Positions 13,191 to 25,892 of a stretch of DNA of 64,000 nt are shown here, piece by piece. How positions within the stretch are numbered: the stretch's first letter is position 1; each line of letters opens with the position of its first letter. This stretch comes from Bathymodiolus brooksi (Eukaryota > Mollusca > Bivalvia > Mytilida > Modiolidae). The notes under the pieces were generated by a model that saw only the letters and a list, made by a program, of their open reading frames with translations, was not told where the DNA came from and made no database searches. Position numbers and translations under genes: made by a program. The stretch is taken from contig OY804590.1 of assembly GCA_963680875.1 (NCBI GenBank), positions 20,956,640 to 21,020,639 on the forward strand, written 5' to 3'.

Positions 13191-16100
13191 TTTTTGTCAG
13201 TGACAGGAAAATGGTATTCTCCGTATAATGTAGGTTTGTCAGTGACAGGACAGTTGTATTCTCTGTATAATGTAGGTTTGTCAGTGACAGGACAGTGATA
13301 TTCTCTGTATAATGTAGGTTGTCAGGGACAGGACAGTGGTATTCTCTGTATAATGTAGATTGTTGTTAGTGACAGGACAATGGTATTCTCTGTATAATGT
13401 AGGTTTGTTAGTGACAGTACAGTGGTATTCTCTGTAAAGTGTAGGTTTGTCAGTGATAGGACAGTGGTATTCTCTGTATAATGTAGGTTTTTGTTAGTGA
13501 CAGGACTGTGGTATTCTCTGTATAATGTAGGTTTGCGTCAGTGACAGGACAGTGGTATTCTCTGTATAATGTAGGTTTGTGTCAGTGACAGGACAGTGGT
13601 ATTCTCTGTATAATGTAGGTTTGTGTCAGTGACAGGACAGTGGTATTCTCTGTATAATGTAGGTTTTTGTCAGTGACAGGACAGTGGTATTCTCTGAAAA
13701 ATGTAGGTTTGTCAGTAACAGGACAGTGGTATTTTCTGTATAATGTAGGTTTTTGTCAGTGACAGGACAGTGGTATTCTCTGTATAATGTAGGTTTTTGT
13801 CAGTGACAGGACAGTGGTATTCTCTGTATAATGTAGGTTTTTCAGTGATAGGACAGTGGTATTCTCTGTATAATGTAGGTTTTTGGCAGTGACAGGACTG
13901 TGGTATTCTCTGTAAAATGTAGGTTTGCGTCATTGACAGGACTGTGGTATTCTCTGTAAAATGTAGGTTTGTGTCAGTGACAGGACAGCTGTATTTTCTG
14001 TATAATGAAGGTTTTGTCAGTGACAGGACAGTGGTATTCTCTGTATAATGTAGGTTTTTGTCAGTGAAAGGAGAGTGGTATTCTCTGTATAATGTAGGTT
14101 TGTCAGTGACAGGACAGTGGTATTCTCTGTATAATGTAGGTTTTTGTCAGTGACAGGAAAATGGTATTCTCTGTATAATGTAGGTTTGTCAGTGACAGGA
14201 CAGTTGTATTCTCTGTATAATGTAGGTTTGTCAGTGACAGGACAGTGATATTCTCTGTATAATGTAGGTTGTCAGTGACAAGACAGTGGTATTCTCTGTA
14301 TAATGTAGGTTTTTGTTAGTGACAGGACAATGGTATTCTCTGTATAATGTAGGTTTGTCAGTGACAGTACAGTGGTATTCTCTGTAAAATGTAGGTTTTT
14401 GTCAGTGACAGGACTGTGGTATTCTCTGTATAATGTAGGTTTGCGTCAGTGACAGGAAAGTGGTATTCTCTGTATAATGTAGGTTTGTGTCAGTGACAGG
14501 ACAGTGGTATTCTCTGTATAATGTAGGTTTTTGTCAGTGACAGGACAGTGGTAATCTCTGTATAATGTAGGTTTGTCAGTGACAGGACAGTGGTATTCTC
14601 TGTATAATGTAGGTTTGTGTCAGTGACAGGACAGTGGTATTCTCTGTTTAATGTAGGTTTGTCAGTGACAGGACAGTGGTATTCTCTGTATAAAGTAGGT
14701 TTGCCAGTCACAGGACAGTGGTATTCTCTGTTTAATGTAGGCTTGTGTCAGTGACAGGACAGTGGTATTCTCTGTAAAATGTACGTTTATGTCAGTGACA
14801 GGACAGTGGTATTCTCTGTATAATGTAGGTTTTTGTCAGTGAGAGGACAGTGGTAATCTCTGTATAATGTAAGTTTGTCAGTGACAGGGCAGTGGTATTC
14901 TCTGTATAATGTAGGTTTGTGTCAGTGACAAGACAGTGGTATTCTCTGTATAATGTAGGTTTGTCAGTGACAGGACAGTGGTATTCTTTGTAAAATGTAC
15001 GTTTATGTCAGTGACAGGACAGTGGTATTCTCTGTATAATGTAGGTTTGTCAGTGACAGGACAGTGGTATTCTTTGTAAAATGTACGTTTATGTCAGTGA
15101 CAGGACAGTGGTATTCACTGTATAATGTAGGTTTGTCAGTTACAGGACAGTGGTATTCTCTGAATAATGTAGATTTTGTAACTAACAGGACAGTGGTATT
15201 CTCTGTATAATGTAGGTTTGTCAGTGACAGGACAGTGTTATTCTCTGTATAATGTATGGTTTTGTCAGTAACAGGACAGTGGTATTCTCTGTATAATGTA
15301 GGTTTTTGTCAGTGACAGGACAGTGGTATTCTCTGTATAATGTAGGTTTGTCAGTGACAGGACAGTGGTATTTTCTGTATAATGTAGGTTTTTGTCAGTG
15401 ACAGGACAGTGGTATTCTCTGTATAATGTAGGTTTTTGTCAGTGACAGGACAGTGGTATTCTCTGTATAATGCAGGTTTGCCAGTGACAGGACAGTGGTA
15501 TTCTCTGTAAAATGTATGTTTATGTCAGTGACAGGACAGTGGTATTCTCTGTATAATGTAGGTTTTTGTCAGTGACAGGACAGTGGTAATCTCTGTATAA
15601 TGTAGGTTTGTCAGTGACAGGACAGTGGTATTCTCTGTATAATGTAGGTTTGTGTCATTGACAGGACAGTGGTATTCTCTGTATAATGTAGGTTTGTCAG
15701 TGACAGGACAGTGGTATTCTCTGTAAAATGTACGTTTATGTCAGTGACAGGACAGTGGTATTCTCTGTATAAAGTAGGTTTGTCAGTCACAGGACAGTGG
15801 TATTCTCTGTATAATGTAGGCTTGTGTCAATGACAGGACAGTGGTATTCTCTGTATAATGTAGGTTTTTGTCAGTGACAGGACAGTGGTATTCACTGTAT
15901 AATGTAGGTTTGTCAGTTACAGGACAGTGGTATTCTCTGAATAATGTAGATTTTGTCACTAACAGGACAGTGGTATTCTCTGTATAATGTAGGTTTGTCA
16001 GTGACAGGACAGTGTTATTCTCTGTATAATGTATGGTTTTGTCAGTGACAGGACAGTGGTATTCTCTGTATAATGTAGGTTTTTGTCAGTGACAGGACAG

Positions 16101-17429
16101 TGGTATTCTCTGTATAATGTAGGTTTGTCAGTGACAGGACAGTGGTATTTTCTGTATAATGTAGGTTTTTGTCAGTGACAGGACAGTGGTATTCTCTGTA
16201 TAATGTAGGTTTTTGTCAGTGACAGGACAGTGGTATTCTCTGTATAATGTAGGTTTGTCAGTGATAGGACAGTGGTATTCTCTGTATAATGTAGGTTTTT
16301 GTCAGTGACGGGACTGTGGTATTCTCTGTATAATGTAGGTTTTTGTCAGTGACAGGACAGTGGTATTCACTGTATAATGTAGGTTTGTCAGTGACAGGAC
16401 AGTGGTATTCTCTGAATAATGTAGATTTTGTCACTAACAGGACAGTGGTATTCTCTGTATAATGTAGGTTTGTCAGTGACAGGACAGTGGTATTCTCTGT
16501 ATAATGTATGGTTTTGTCAGTGACAGGACAGTGGTATTCTCTGTATAATGTAGGTTTTTGTCAGTGACAGGACAGTGGTATTCACTGTATAATGTAGGTT
16601 TGTCAGTTACAGGACAGTGGTATTTTCTGAATAATGTAGATTTTGTCACTAACAGGACAGTGGTATTCTCTGTATAATGTAGGTTTGTCAGTGACAGGAC
16701 AGTGGTATTTTCTGTATAATGTAGGTTTTTGTCAGTGACAGGACAGTGGTATTCTCTGTATAATGTAGGTTTTTGTCAGTGACAGGACAGTGGTATTCTC
16801 TGTATAATGTAGGTTTGTCAGTGATAGGACAGTGGTATTCTCTGTATAATGTAGGTTTTTGTCAGTGACGGGACTGTGGTATTCTCTGTATAATGTAGGT
16901 TTTTGTCAGTGACAGGACAGTGGTATTCACTGTATAATGTAGGTTTGTCAGTGACAGGACAGTGGTATTCTCTGAATAATGTAGATTTTGTCACTAACAG
17001 GACAGTGGTATTCTCTGTATAATGTAGGTTTGTCAGTGACAGGACAGTGGTATTCTCTGTATAATGTATGGTTTTGTCAGTGACAGGACAGTGGTATTCT
17101 CTGTATAATGTAGGTTTTTGTCAGTGACAGGACAGTGGTATTCTCTGTATAATGTAGGTTTGTCAGTGACAGGACAGTGGTATTTTCTGTATAATGTAGG
17201 TTTTTGTCAGTGACAGGACAGTGGTATTCTCTGTATAATGTAGGTTTTTGTCAGTGACAGGACAGTGGTATTCTCTGTATAATGTAGGTTTGTCAGTGAT
17301 AGGACAGTGGTATTCTCTGTATAATGTAGGTTTTTGTCAGTGACGGGACTGTGGTATTCTCTGTATAATGTAGGTTTTTGTCAGTGACAGGACAGTGGTA
17401 TTCACTGTATAATGTAGGTTTGTCAGTGA

Positions 17430-20400
17430 CAGGACAGTGGTATTCTCTGAATAATGTAGATTTTGTCACTAACAGGACAGTGGTATTCTCTGTATAATGT
17501 AGGTTTGTCAGTGACAGGACAGTGGTATTCTCTGTATAATGTATGGTTTTGTCAGTGACAGGACAGTGGTATTCTCTGTATAATGTAGGTTTTTGTCAGT
17601 GACAGGACAGTGGTATTCTCTGTATAATGTAGGTTTTTTGTCAGTGACAGGACAGTGGTATTCTCTGTATAATGTAGGTTTGTCAGTGACAGGACAGTGG
17701 TATTCTCTGTATAATGTAGGTTTTTGTCAGTGACATGAAAATGGTATTCTCTGTATAATGTAGGTTTGTCAGTGACAGGACAGTTGTATTCTCTGTATAA
17801 TGTAGGTTTGTCAGTGACAGGACAGTGATATTCTCTGTATAATGTAGGTTTTCAGTGACAGGACAGTTGTATTCTCTGTATAATGTAGGTTTGTGTCAGT
17901 GACAGGACAGTGGTATTTTCTGTATAATGTAGGTTTGTCAGTGACAGGACAGTGGTATTCTGTGTAAAATGTACGTTTATGTCAGTGACAGGACAGTGGT
18001 ATTCTCTGTATAATGTAGGTTTTTGTCAGTGACAGGACAGTGGTATTCTCTGTATAATGTAGGTTTTTGTCAGTGACAGGACAATGGTATTCTCTGTAAA
18101 ATGTAGGTTTGTCAGTGACAGGACAGTGATATTCTCTGTATAATGTAGGTTTGTCAGTGACAGGACAGTGGTATTCTCTGTATAATGTAGGTTTGTCAGT
18201 GACAGGACAGTGGTATTCTCTGTATAATGTAGGTTTGTGTCAGTGACAGGACAGTGGTATTCTCTGTTTAATGTAGGTTTGTCAGTGACAGGACAGGGGT
18301 ATTCTCTGTAAAATGTACGTTTATGTCAGTGACAGGACAGTGGTATTCTCTGTATAAAGTAGGTTTGCCAGTCACAGGACAGTGGTATTCTCTGTTTAAT
18401 GTAGGCTTGTGTCAGTGACAGGACAGTGGTATTCTCTGTATAATGTAGGTTTGTCAGTGACAGGACAGTGGTATTCTCTGTATAATGTAGGTTTGTCAGT
18501 GACAGGACAGTGGTATTCTCTGTATAATGTAGCTTTGTGTCAGTGACAGGACAGTGTTATTCTCTGTATAATGTAGGTTTTGTCAGGGACAGGACAGTGA
18601 TATTCTCTGTATAATGTAGGTTTTGTCAGTGACAGGACAGAGGTATTCTCTGTATATTGTAGGTTTTTGTCATTGACAGGACAGTGGTATTCTCTGTATA
18701 ATGTAGGTATTTGTCAGTGACAGGACAGTGGTATTCTCTGTATAATGTAGGTTTGTCAGTGATTGGACAGTGGTATTCTCTGTATAATATAGGTTTGTCA
18801 GCGACAGAACAGTGGTATTCTTTGTATACCATAGGTAGTTGTCAGTGACAGGACAGTGGTATTCTCTGTATAATGTATGTTTTTGTCAGTGACAGGACAA
18901 TGGTATTCACTGTGTAATGTAGGTTTTGTCAGTGACATGACAGTGGTATTCTCTGTATATGGTAGGCTTTTGTCAGTGACAGGACAGTGGTATTCTCTGT
19001 ATAATGAAGGTTTCATCAGTGACAGGACAGTGGTATTCTGTGTATAATGTAGGTTTTTGTCAGTGACAGGACAATGATATTCTCTGTATAATGTAGGTTT
19101 TTATCAGTGACAGGACAGTGATATTCTCTGTATAATGTAGGTTTTTATCAGTGACAGGACAGTGATATTCTCTGTATAATGTAGGTTTTTGTCAGTGACA
19201 GGACAGTGATATTCTCTGTATAATGTAGGTTTTTATCAGTGACAGGACAGTGATATTCTCTGTATAATATAGGTTTGTCAGGACAGGACAGTAGTATTCT
19301 CTGTATAATGTAGGTTTTTGTCAGTGACAGGACAGTGGTATTCTCTGTATAATGTAGGTTTTTATCAGTGACAGGACAGTGATATTCTCTGTATAATGTA
19401 GGTTTTTGTCAGTGACAGGACAGTGATATTCTCCGTATAATGTAGGTTTCTGTCAGTGACAGGACAATGGTATTCTCTGTATAATGTAGGTTTTTGTCAG
19501 TGACAGGACAGTGATATTCTCTGTATAATGTAGGTTTTTATCAGTGACATGGCAGTGGTATTCTCTGTATAATGTAGGTTTTTGCAGTGACAGGGCAGTG
19601 GTATTCTCTGTATAATGTAGGTTTTTATCAGTGACAGGACAGTGATATTCACTGTATAATGTAGGTTTTTGTCAGTGACAGGACAGCGGTATTATCTGTA
19701 TAATGTAGGTTTTTGTCAATGACAGGACAGTGATATTCTCTGTATAATGTAGGGTTTTGTCAGTGACAGGATAGTGATATTCTCTGTATAATGTAGGTTT
19801 TTGTCAGTGACAGGACTGTGGTATTCTCTGTATAATGTAGGTTTTTGTCAGTGACAGGACAGTGGTATTCACTGTATAATGTAGGTTTGTCAGTGACAGG
19901 ACAGTGGTATTCTCTGAATAATGTATGGTTTTGTCAGTGACAGGACAGTGGTATTCTCTGTATAATGTAGGTTTTTGTCAGTGACAGGACAGTGGTATTC
20001 TCTGTATAATGTAGGTTTTTTGTCAGTGACAGGACAGTGGTATTCTCTGAATAATGTAGGTTTGTCAGTGACAGGACAGTGGTATTCTCTGTATAATGTA
20101 GGTTTTTGTCAGTGACAGGAAAATGGTATTCTCTGTATAATGTAGGTTTGTCAGTGACAGGACAGTGATATTCTCTGTATAATGTAGGTTGTCAGTGACA
20201 GGACAGTGGTATTCTCTGTATAATGTAGGTTTTTGTCAGTGACAGGACAATGGTATTCTCTGTGTAATGTAGGTTTGTCAGTGACAGTACAGTGGTATTC
20301 TCTGTAAAATGTAGGTTTGTCAGTGACAGGACAGTGGTATTCTCTGTATAATGTAGGTTTTTGTCAGTGACAGGACTGTGGTATTCTCTGTATAATGTAG

Positions 20401-23400
20401 GTTTGCGTCAGTGACAGGACAGTGGTATTCTCTGTATAATGTAGGTTTGTGTCAGTGACAGGACAGTGGTATTTTCTGTATAATGTAGGTTTGTCAGTGA
20501 CAGGACAGTCGTATTCTCTGTAAAATGTACGTTTATGTCAGTGACAGGACAGTGGTATTCTCTGTATAATGGAGGTTTTTGTCAGTGACAGGACAGTGGT
20601 ATTCTCTGTATAATGTAGGTTTTTGTCAGTCACAGGACAATGGTATTCTCTGTATAATGTAGGTTTGTCAGTGACAGGACAGTGGTATTCTCTGTAAAAT
20701 GTAGGTTTGTCAGTGACAGGACAGTGGTATTCTCTGTATAATGTAGGTTTGTGTCAGTGACAGGACAGTGGTATTCTCTGTTTAATGTAGGTTTGTCAGT
20801 GACAGGACAGTGGTATTCTCTGTAAAATGTATGTTTATGTCAGTGACAGGACAGTGGTATTCTCTGTATAAAGTAGGTTTGTCAGTCACAGGACAGTGGT
20901 ATTCTCTGTATATTGTGGGCTTGTGTCAGTGACAGGACAGTGGTATTCTCTGTATAATGTAGGTTTGTCAGTGACAGGACAGTGGTATTCTCTGTATAAT
21001 GTAGGTTTGTCAGTGACAGGACAGTGGTATTCTCTGTATAATGTAGCTTTGTGTCAGTGACAGGACAGTGTTATTCTCTGTATAATGTAGGTTTTGTCAG
21101 TGACAGGACAGTGGTATTCTCTGAATAATGTAGATTTTGTCACTAACAGGACAGTGGTATTCTCTGTATAATGTAGGTTTGTCAGTGACAGGACAGTGGT
21201 ATTCTCTGTATAATGTATGGTTTTGTCAGTGACAGGACAGTGGTATTCTCTGTATAATGTAGGTTTTTGTCAGTGACAGGACAGTGGTATTCTCTGTATA
21301 ATGTAGGTTTTTTGTCAGTGACAGGACAGTGGTATTCTCTGTATAATGTAGGTTTGTCAGTGACAGGACAGTGGTATTCTCTGTATAATGTAGGTTTTTG
21401 TCAGTGACATGAAAATGGTATTCTCTGTATAATGTAGGTTTGTCAGTGACAGGACAGTTGTATTCTCTGTATAATGTAGGTTTGTCAGTGACAGGACAGT
21501 GATATTCTCTGTATAATGTAGGTTTTCAGTGACAGGACAGTTGTATTCTCTGTATAATGTAGGTTTGTGTCAGTGACAGGACAGTGGTATTTTCTGTATA
21601 ATGTAGGTTTGTCAGTGACAGGACAGTGGTATTCTGTGTAAAATGTACGTTTATGTCAGTGACAGGACAGTGGTATTCTCTGTATAATGTAGGTTTTTGT
21701 CAGTGACAGGACAGTGGTATTCTCTGTATAATGTAGGTTTTTGTCAGTGACAGGACAATGGTATTCTCTGTAAAATGTAGGTTTGTCAGTGACAGGACAG
21801 TGATATTCTCTGTATAATGTAGGTTTGTCAGTGACAGGACAGTGGTATTCTCTGTATAATGTAGGTTTGTCAGTGACAGGACAGTGGTATTCTCTGTATA
21901 ATGTAGGTTTGTGTCAGTGACAGGACAGTGGTATTCTCTGTTTAATGTAGGTTTGTCAGTGACAGGACAGGGGTATTCTCTGTAAAATGTACGTTTATGT
22001 CAGTGACAGGACAGTGGTATTCTCTGTATAAAGTAGGTTTGCCAGTCACAGGACAGTGGTATTCTCTGTTTAATGTAGGCTTGTGTCAGTGACAGGACAG
22101 TGGTATTCTCTGTATAATGTAGGTTTGTCAGTGACAGGACAGTGGTATTCTCTGTATAATGTAGGTTTGTCAGTGACAGGACAGTGGTATTCTCTGTATA
22201 ATGTAGCTTTGTGTCAGTGACAGGACAGTGTTATTCTCTGTATAATGTAGGTTTTGTCAGGGACAGGACAGTGATATTCTCTGTATAATGTAGGTTTTGT
22301 CAGTGACAGGACAGAGGTATTCTCTGTATATTGTAGGTTTTTGTCATTGACAGGACAGTGGTATTCTCTGTATAATGTAGGTATTTGTCAGTGACAGGAC
22401 AGTGGTATTCTCTGTATAATGTAGGTTTGTCAGTGATTGGACAGTGGTATTCTCTGTATAATATAGGTTTGTCAGCGACAGAACAGTGGTATTCTTTGTA
22501 TACCATAGGTAGTTGTCAGTGACAGGACAGTGGTATTCTCTGTATAATGTATGTTTTTGTCAGTGACAGGACAATGGTATTCACTGTGTAATGTAGGTTT
22601 TGTCAGTGACATGACAGTGGTATTCTCTGTATATGGTAGGCTTTTGTCAGTGACAGGACAGTGGTATTCTCTGTATAATGAAGGTTTCATCAGTGACAGG
22701 ACAGTGGTATTCTGTGTATAATGTAGGTTTTTGTCAGTGACAGGACAATGATATTCTCTGTATAATGTAGGTTTTTATCAGTGACAGGACAGTGATATTC
22801 TCTGTATAATGTAGGTTTTTATCAGTGACAGGACAGTGATATTCTCTGTATAATGTAGGTTTTTGTCAGTGACAGGACAGTGATATTCTCTGTATAATGT
22901 AGGTTTTTATCAGTGACAGGACAGTGATATTCTCTGTATAATATAGGTTTGTCAGGACAGGACAGTAGTATTCTCTGTATAATGTAGGTTTTTGTCAGTG
23001 ACAGGACAGTGGTATTCTCTGTATAATGTAGGTTTTTATCAGTGACAGGACAGTGATATTCTCTGTATAATGTAGGTTTTTGTCAGTGACAGGACAGTGA
23101 TATTCTCCGTATAATGTAGGTTTCTGTCAGTGACAGGACAATGGTATTCTCTGTATAATGTAGGTTTTTGTCAGTGACAGGACAGTGATATTCTCTGTAT
23201 AATGTAGGTTTTTATCAGTGACATGGCAGTGGTATTCTCTGTATAATGTAGGTTTTTGCAGTGACAGGGCAGTGGTATTCTCTGTATAATGTAGGTTTTT
23301 ATCAGTGACAGGACAGTGATATTCACTGTATAATGTAGGTTTTTGTCAGTGACAGGACAGCGGTATTATCTGTATAATGTAGGTTTTTGTCAATGACAGG

Positions 23401-24777
23401 ACAGTGATATTCTCTGTATAATGTAGGGTTTTGTCAGTGACAGGATAGTGATATTCTCTGTATAATGTAGGTTTTTGTCAGTGACAGGACTGTGGTATTC
23501 TCTGTATAATGTAGGTTTTTGTCAGTGACAGGACAGTGGTATTCACTGTATAATGTAGGTTTGTCAGTGACAGGACAGTGGTATTCTCTGAATAATGTAT
23601 GGTTTTGTCAGTGACAGGACAGTGGTATTCTCTGTATAATGTAGGTTTTTGTCAGTGACAGGACAGTGGTATTCTCTGTATAATGTAGGTTTTTTGTCAG
23701 TGACAGGACAGTGGTATTCTCTGAATAATGTAGGTTTGTCAGTGACAGGACAGTGGTATTCTCTGTATAATGTAGGTTTTTGTCAGTGACAGGAAAATGG
23801 TATTCTCTGTATAATGTAGGTTTGTCAGTGACAGGACAGTGATATTCTCTGTATAATGTAGGTTGTCAGTGACAGGACAGTGGTATTCTCTGTATAATGT
23901 AGGTTTTTGTCAGTGACAGGACAATGGTATTCTCTGTGTAATGTAGGTTTGTCAGTGACAGTACAGTGGTATTCTCTGTAAAATGTAGGTTTGTCAGTGA
24001 CAGGACAGTGGTATTCTCTGTATAATGTAGGTTTTTGTCAGTGACAGGACTGTGGTATTCTCTGTATAATGTAGGTTTGCGTCAGTGACAGGACAGTGGT
24101 ATTCTCTGTATAATGTAGGTTTGTGTCAGTGACAGGACAGTGGTATTTTCTGTATAATGTAGGTTTGTCAGTGACAGGACAGTCGTATTCTCTGTAAAAT
24201 GTACGTTTATGTCAGTGACAGGACAGTGGTATTCTCTGTATAATGGAGGTTTTTGTCAGTGACAGGACAGTGGTATTCTCTGTATAATGTAGGTTTTTGT
24301 CAGTCACAGGACAATGGTATTCTCTGTATAATGTAGGTTTGTCAGTGACAGGACAGTGGTATTCTCTGTAAAATGTAGGTTTGTCAGTGACAGGACAGTG
24401 GTATTCTCTGTATAATGTAGGTTTGTGTCAGTGACAGGACAGTGGTATTCTCTGTTTAATGTAGGTTTGTCAGTGACAGGACAGTGGTATTCTCTGTAAA
24501 ATGTATGTTTATGTCAGTGACAGGACAGTGGTATTCTCTGTATAAAGTAGGTTTGTCAGTCACAGGACAGTGGTATTCTCTGTATATTGTGGGCTTGTGT
24601 CAGTGACAGGACAGTGGTATTCTCTGTATAATGTAGGTTTGTCAGTGACAGGACAGTGGTATTCTCTGTATAATGTAGGTTTGTCAGTGACAGGACAGTG
24701 GTATTCTCTGTATAATGTAGCTTTGTGTCAGTGACAGGACAGTGTTATTCTCTGTATAATGTAGGTTTTGTCAGTGA
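17430..24777. repeat. Tandem duplication of a 3674-bp satellite block
   Basis: Two adjacent copies, about 17430-21103 and 21104-24777, share the same order of rare variants at a constant offset of 3674 bp. Checked markers include GACATGAAAATGG (17732 and 21406), ATAATGGAGG (20571 and 24245 for the GGAGG) and GTAGCTTTGTG (21043 and 24717). No indel is needed across the block, so the duplication looks recent. Confidence 0.9.
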
Positions 24778-25768
24778 CAGGACAGTGATATTCTCTGTAT
24801 AATGTAGGTTTTGTCAGTGACAGGACAGAGGTATTCTCTGTATAATGTAGGTTTTTGTCATTGACAGGACAGTGGTATTCTCTGTATAATGTAGGTATTT
24901 GTCAGTGACAGGACAGTGGTATTCTCTGTATAATGTAGGTTTGTCAGTGATAGGACAGTGGTATTCTCTGTATAATATAGGTTTGTCAGCGACAGAATAG
25001 TGGTATTCTTTGTATACCATAGGTTGTTGTCAGTGACAGGACAGTGGTATTCTCTGTATAATGTATGTTTTTGTCAGTGACAGGACAATGGTATTCACTG
25101 TATAATGTAGGTTTTGTCAGTGACATGACAGTGGTATTCTCTGTATATGGTAGGCTTTTGTCAGTGACAGGACAGTGGTATTCTCTGTATAATGTAGGTT
25201 TCATCAGTGACAGGACAGTGGTATTCTCTGTATAATGTAGGTTTTTGTCAGTGACAGGACAATGATATTCTCTGTATAATGTAGGTTTTTATCAGTGACA
25301 GGACAGTGATATTCTCTGTATAATGTAGGTTTTTATCAGTGACAGGACAGTGATATTCTCTGTATAATGTAGGTTTTTGTCAGTGACAGGACAGTGATAT
25401 TCTCTGTATAATGTAGGTTTTTATCAGTGACAGGACAATGATATTCTCTGTATAATGTAGGTTTGTCAGTGACAGGACAGTAGTATTCTCTGTATAATGT
25501 AGGTTTTTGTCAGTGACAGGACAGTGGTATTCTCTGTATAATGTAGGTTTTTATCAGTGACAGGACAGTGATATTCACTGTATAATGTAGGTTTTTGTCA
25601 GTGACAGGACAGCGGTATTATCTGTATAATGTAGGTTTTTGTCAATGACAGGACAGTGATATTCTCTGTATAATGTAGGGTTTTGTCAGTGACAGGGCAG
25701 TGATATTCTCTGTATAATGTAGGTTTTTGTCAGTGACAGGACAGTGGTATTCTCTGTATAATGTAGGA
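24778..25768. repeat. Partial third copy of the satellite block, truncated at the array edge
   Basis: From about 24780 the sequence stops matching the 3674-bp register and instead matches the middle of the preceding block at offset 2514 (variant ending CAGAGGTATTC near 22310 and 24824). It carries a few private substitutions relative to that copy and ends in a clean transition to unique sequence. This marks an unequal-exchange junction inside the array. Confidence 0.75.
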
Positions 25769-25774
25769 TGTTTC

Positions 25775-25892
25775 CACTTCTGATGAGGTATGGTGTTTTG
25801 TCGGCTTTCTTTTTTTTTTCTTTTTGCCATTGTATTGTGTGTTCGATTGATATCTTCTGATTAATTATTCTTTTGGTTTCTTCAAATTTCCA
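25775..25892 (+). mobile_element. Half copy of the dispersed element that spawned the 63-bp array
   Basis: Immediately right of the satellite, the stretch from GGTGTTTTGTCGGC through GCCATTGTATTGTGTG to TTCTGATTAATTATTC and TTTCTTCAAAT aligns, with indels, to 34735-34858, which belongs to a dispersed element also seen at 32246, 48458 and 53188. Only the distal half is present. The T-run (25809-25819) interrupts it. The match is moderate and by eye. Confidence 0.5.

Larger units (their letters stand above)
1..25768. repeat. 42/44-bp satellite array (about 600 units)
   Basis: A continuous tandem array fills the first 25.8 kb. Each unit reads GACAGGACAGTGGTATTCTC, then a CTGTATAATGTAGG core, then a T-rich linker and GTCAGT. 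Two main unit lengths alternate: 42 bp when the linker is GTTTGTCAGT, 44 bp when it is GTTTTTGTCAGT or GTTTGTGTCAGT. The junction between units forms an 11-bp hyphenated palindrome, TGTCAGTGACA. Recurrent variants (CACTAACAGG, TTCACTG, GATAGG, GTACGTTTATG) mark individual units and allow long-range duplications to be traced. From about 19.0 kb on, a GATATTC plus TTTTTATCAGT subtype is common. The array continues off the left edge and ends sharply at 25768. Open frames on the minus strand reflect stop-poor units in changing frames and are not called as genes. Confidence 0.98.

Noticed and set aside
598..25204. Many minus-strand frames with repeated PTLYREYHCPVTDK / LHYTENTTVLSLT peptides, up to 201 codons
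   Set aside because: They are translations of the 42/44-bp satellite in successive frames. All three frames give short repeats, starts and stops fall at unit variants, and there is no other coding evidence.
1..25768. CRISPR-like array
   Set aside because: Repeats are contiguous without unique spacers, and the context is eukaryotic.
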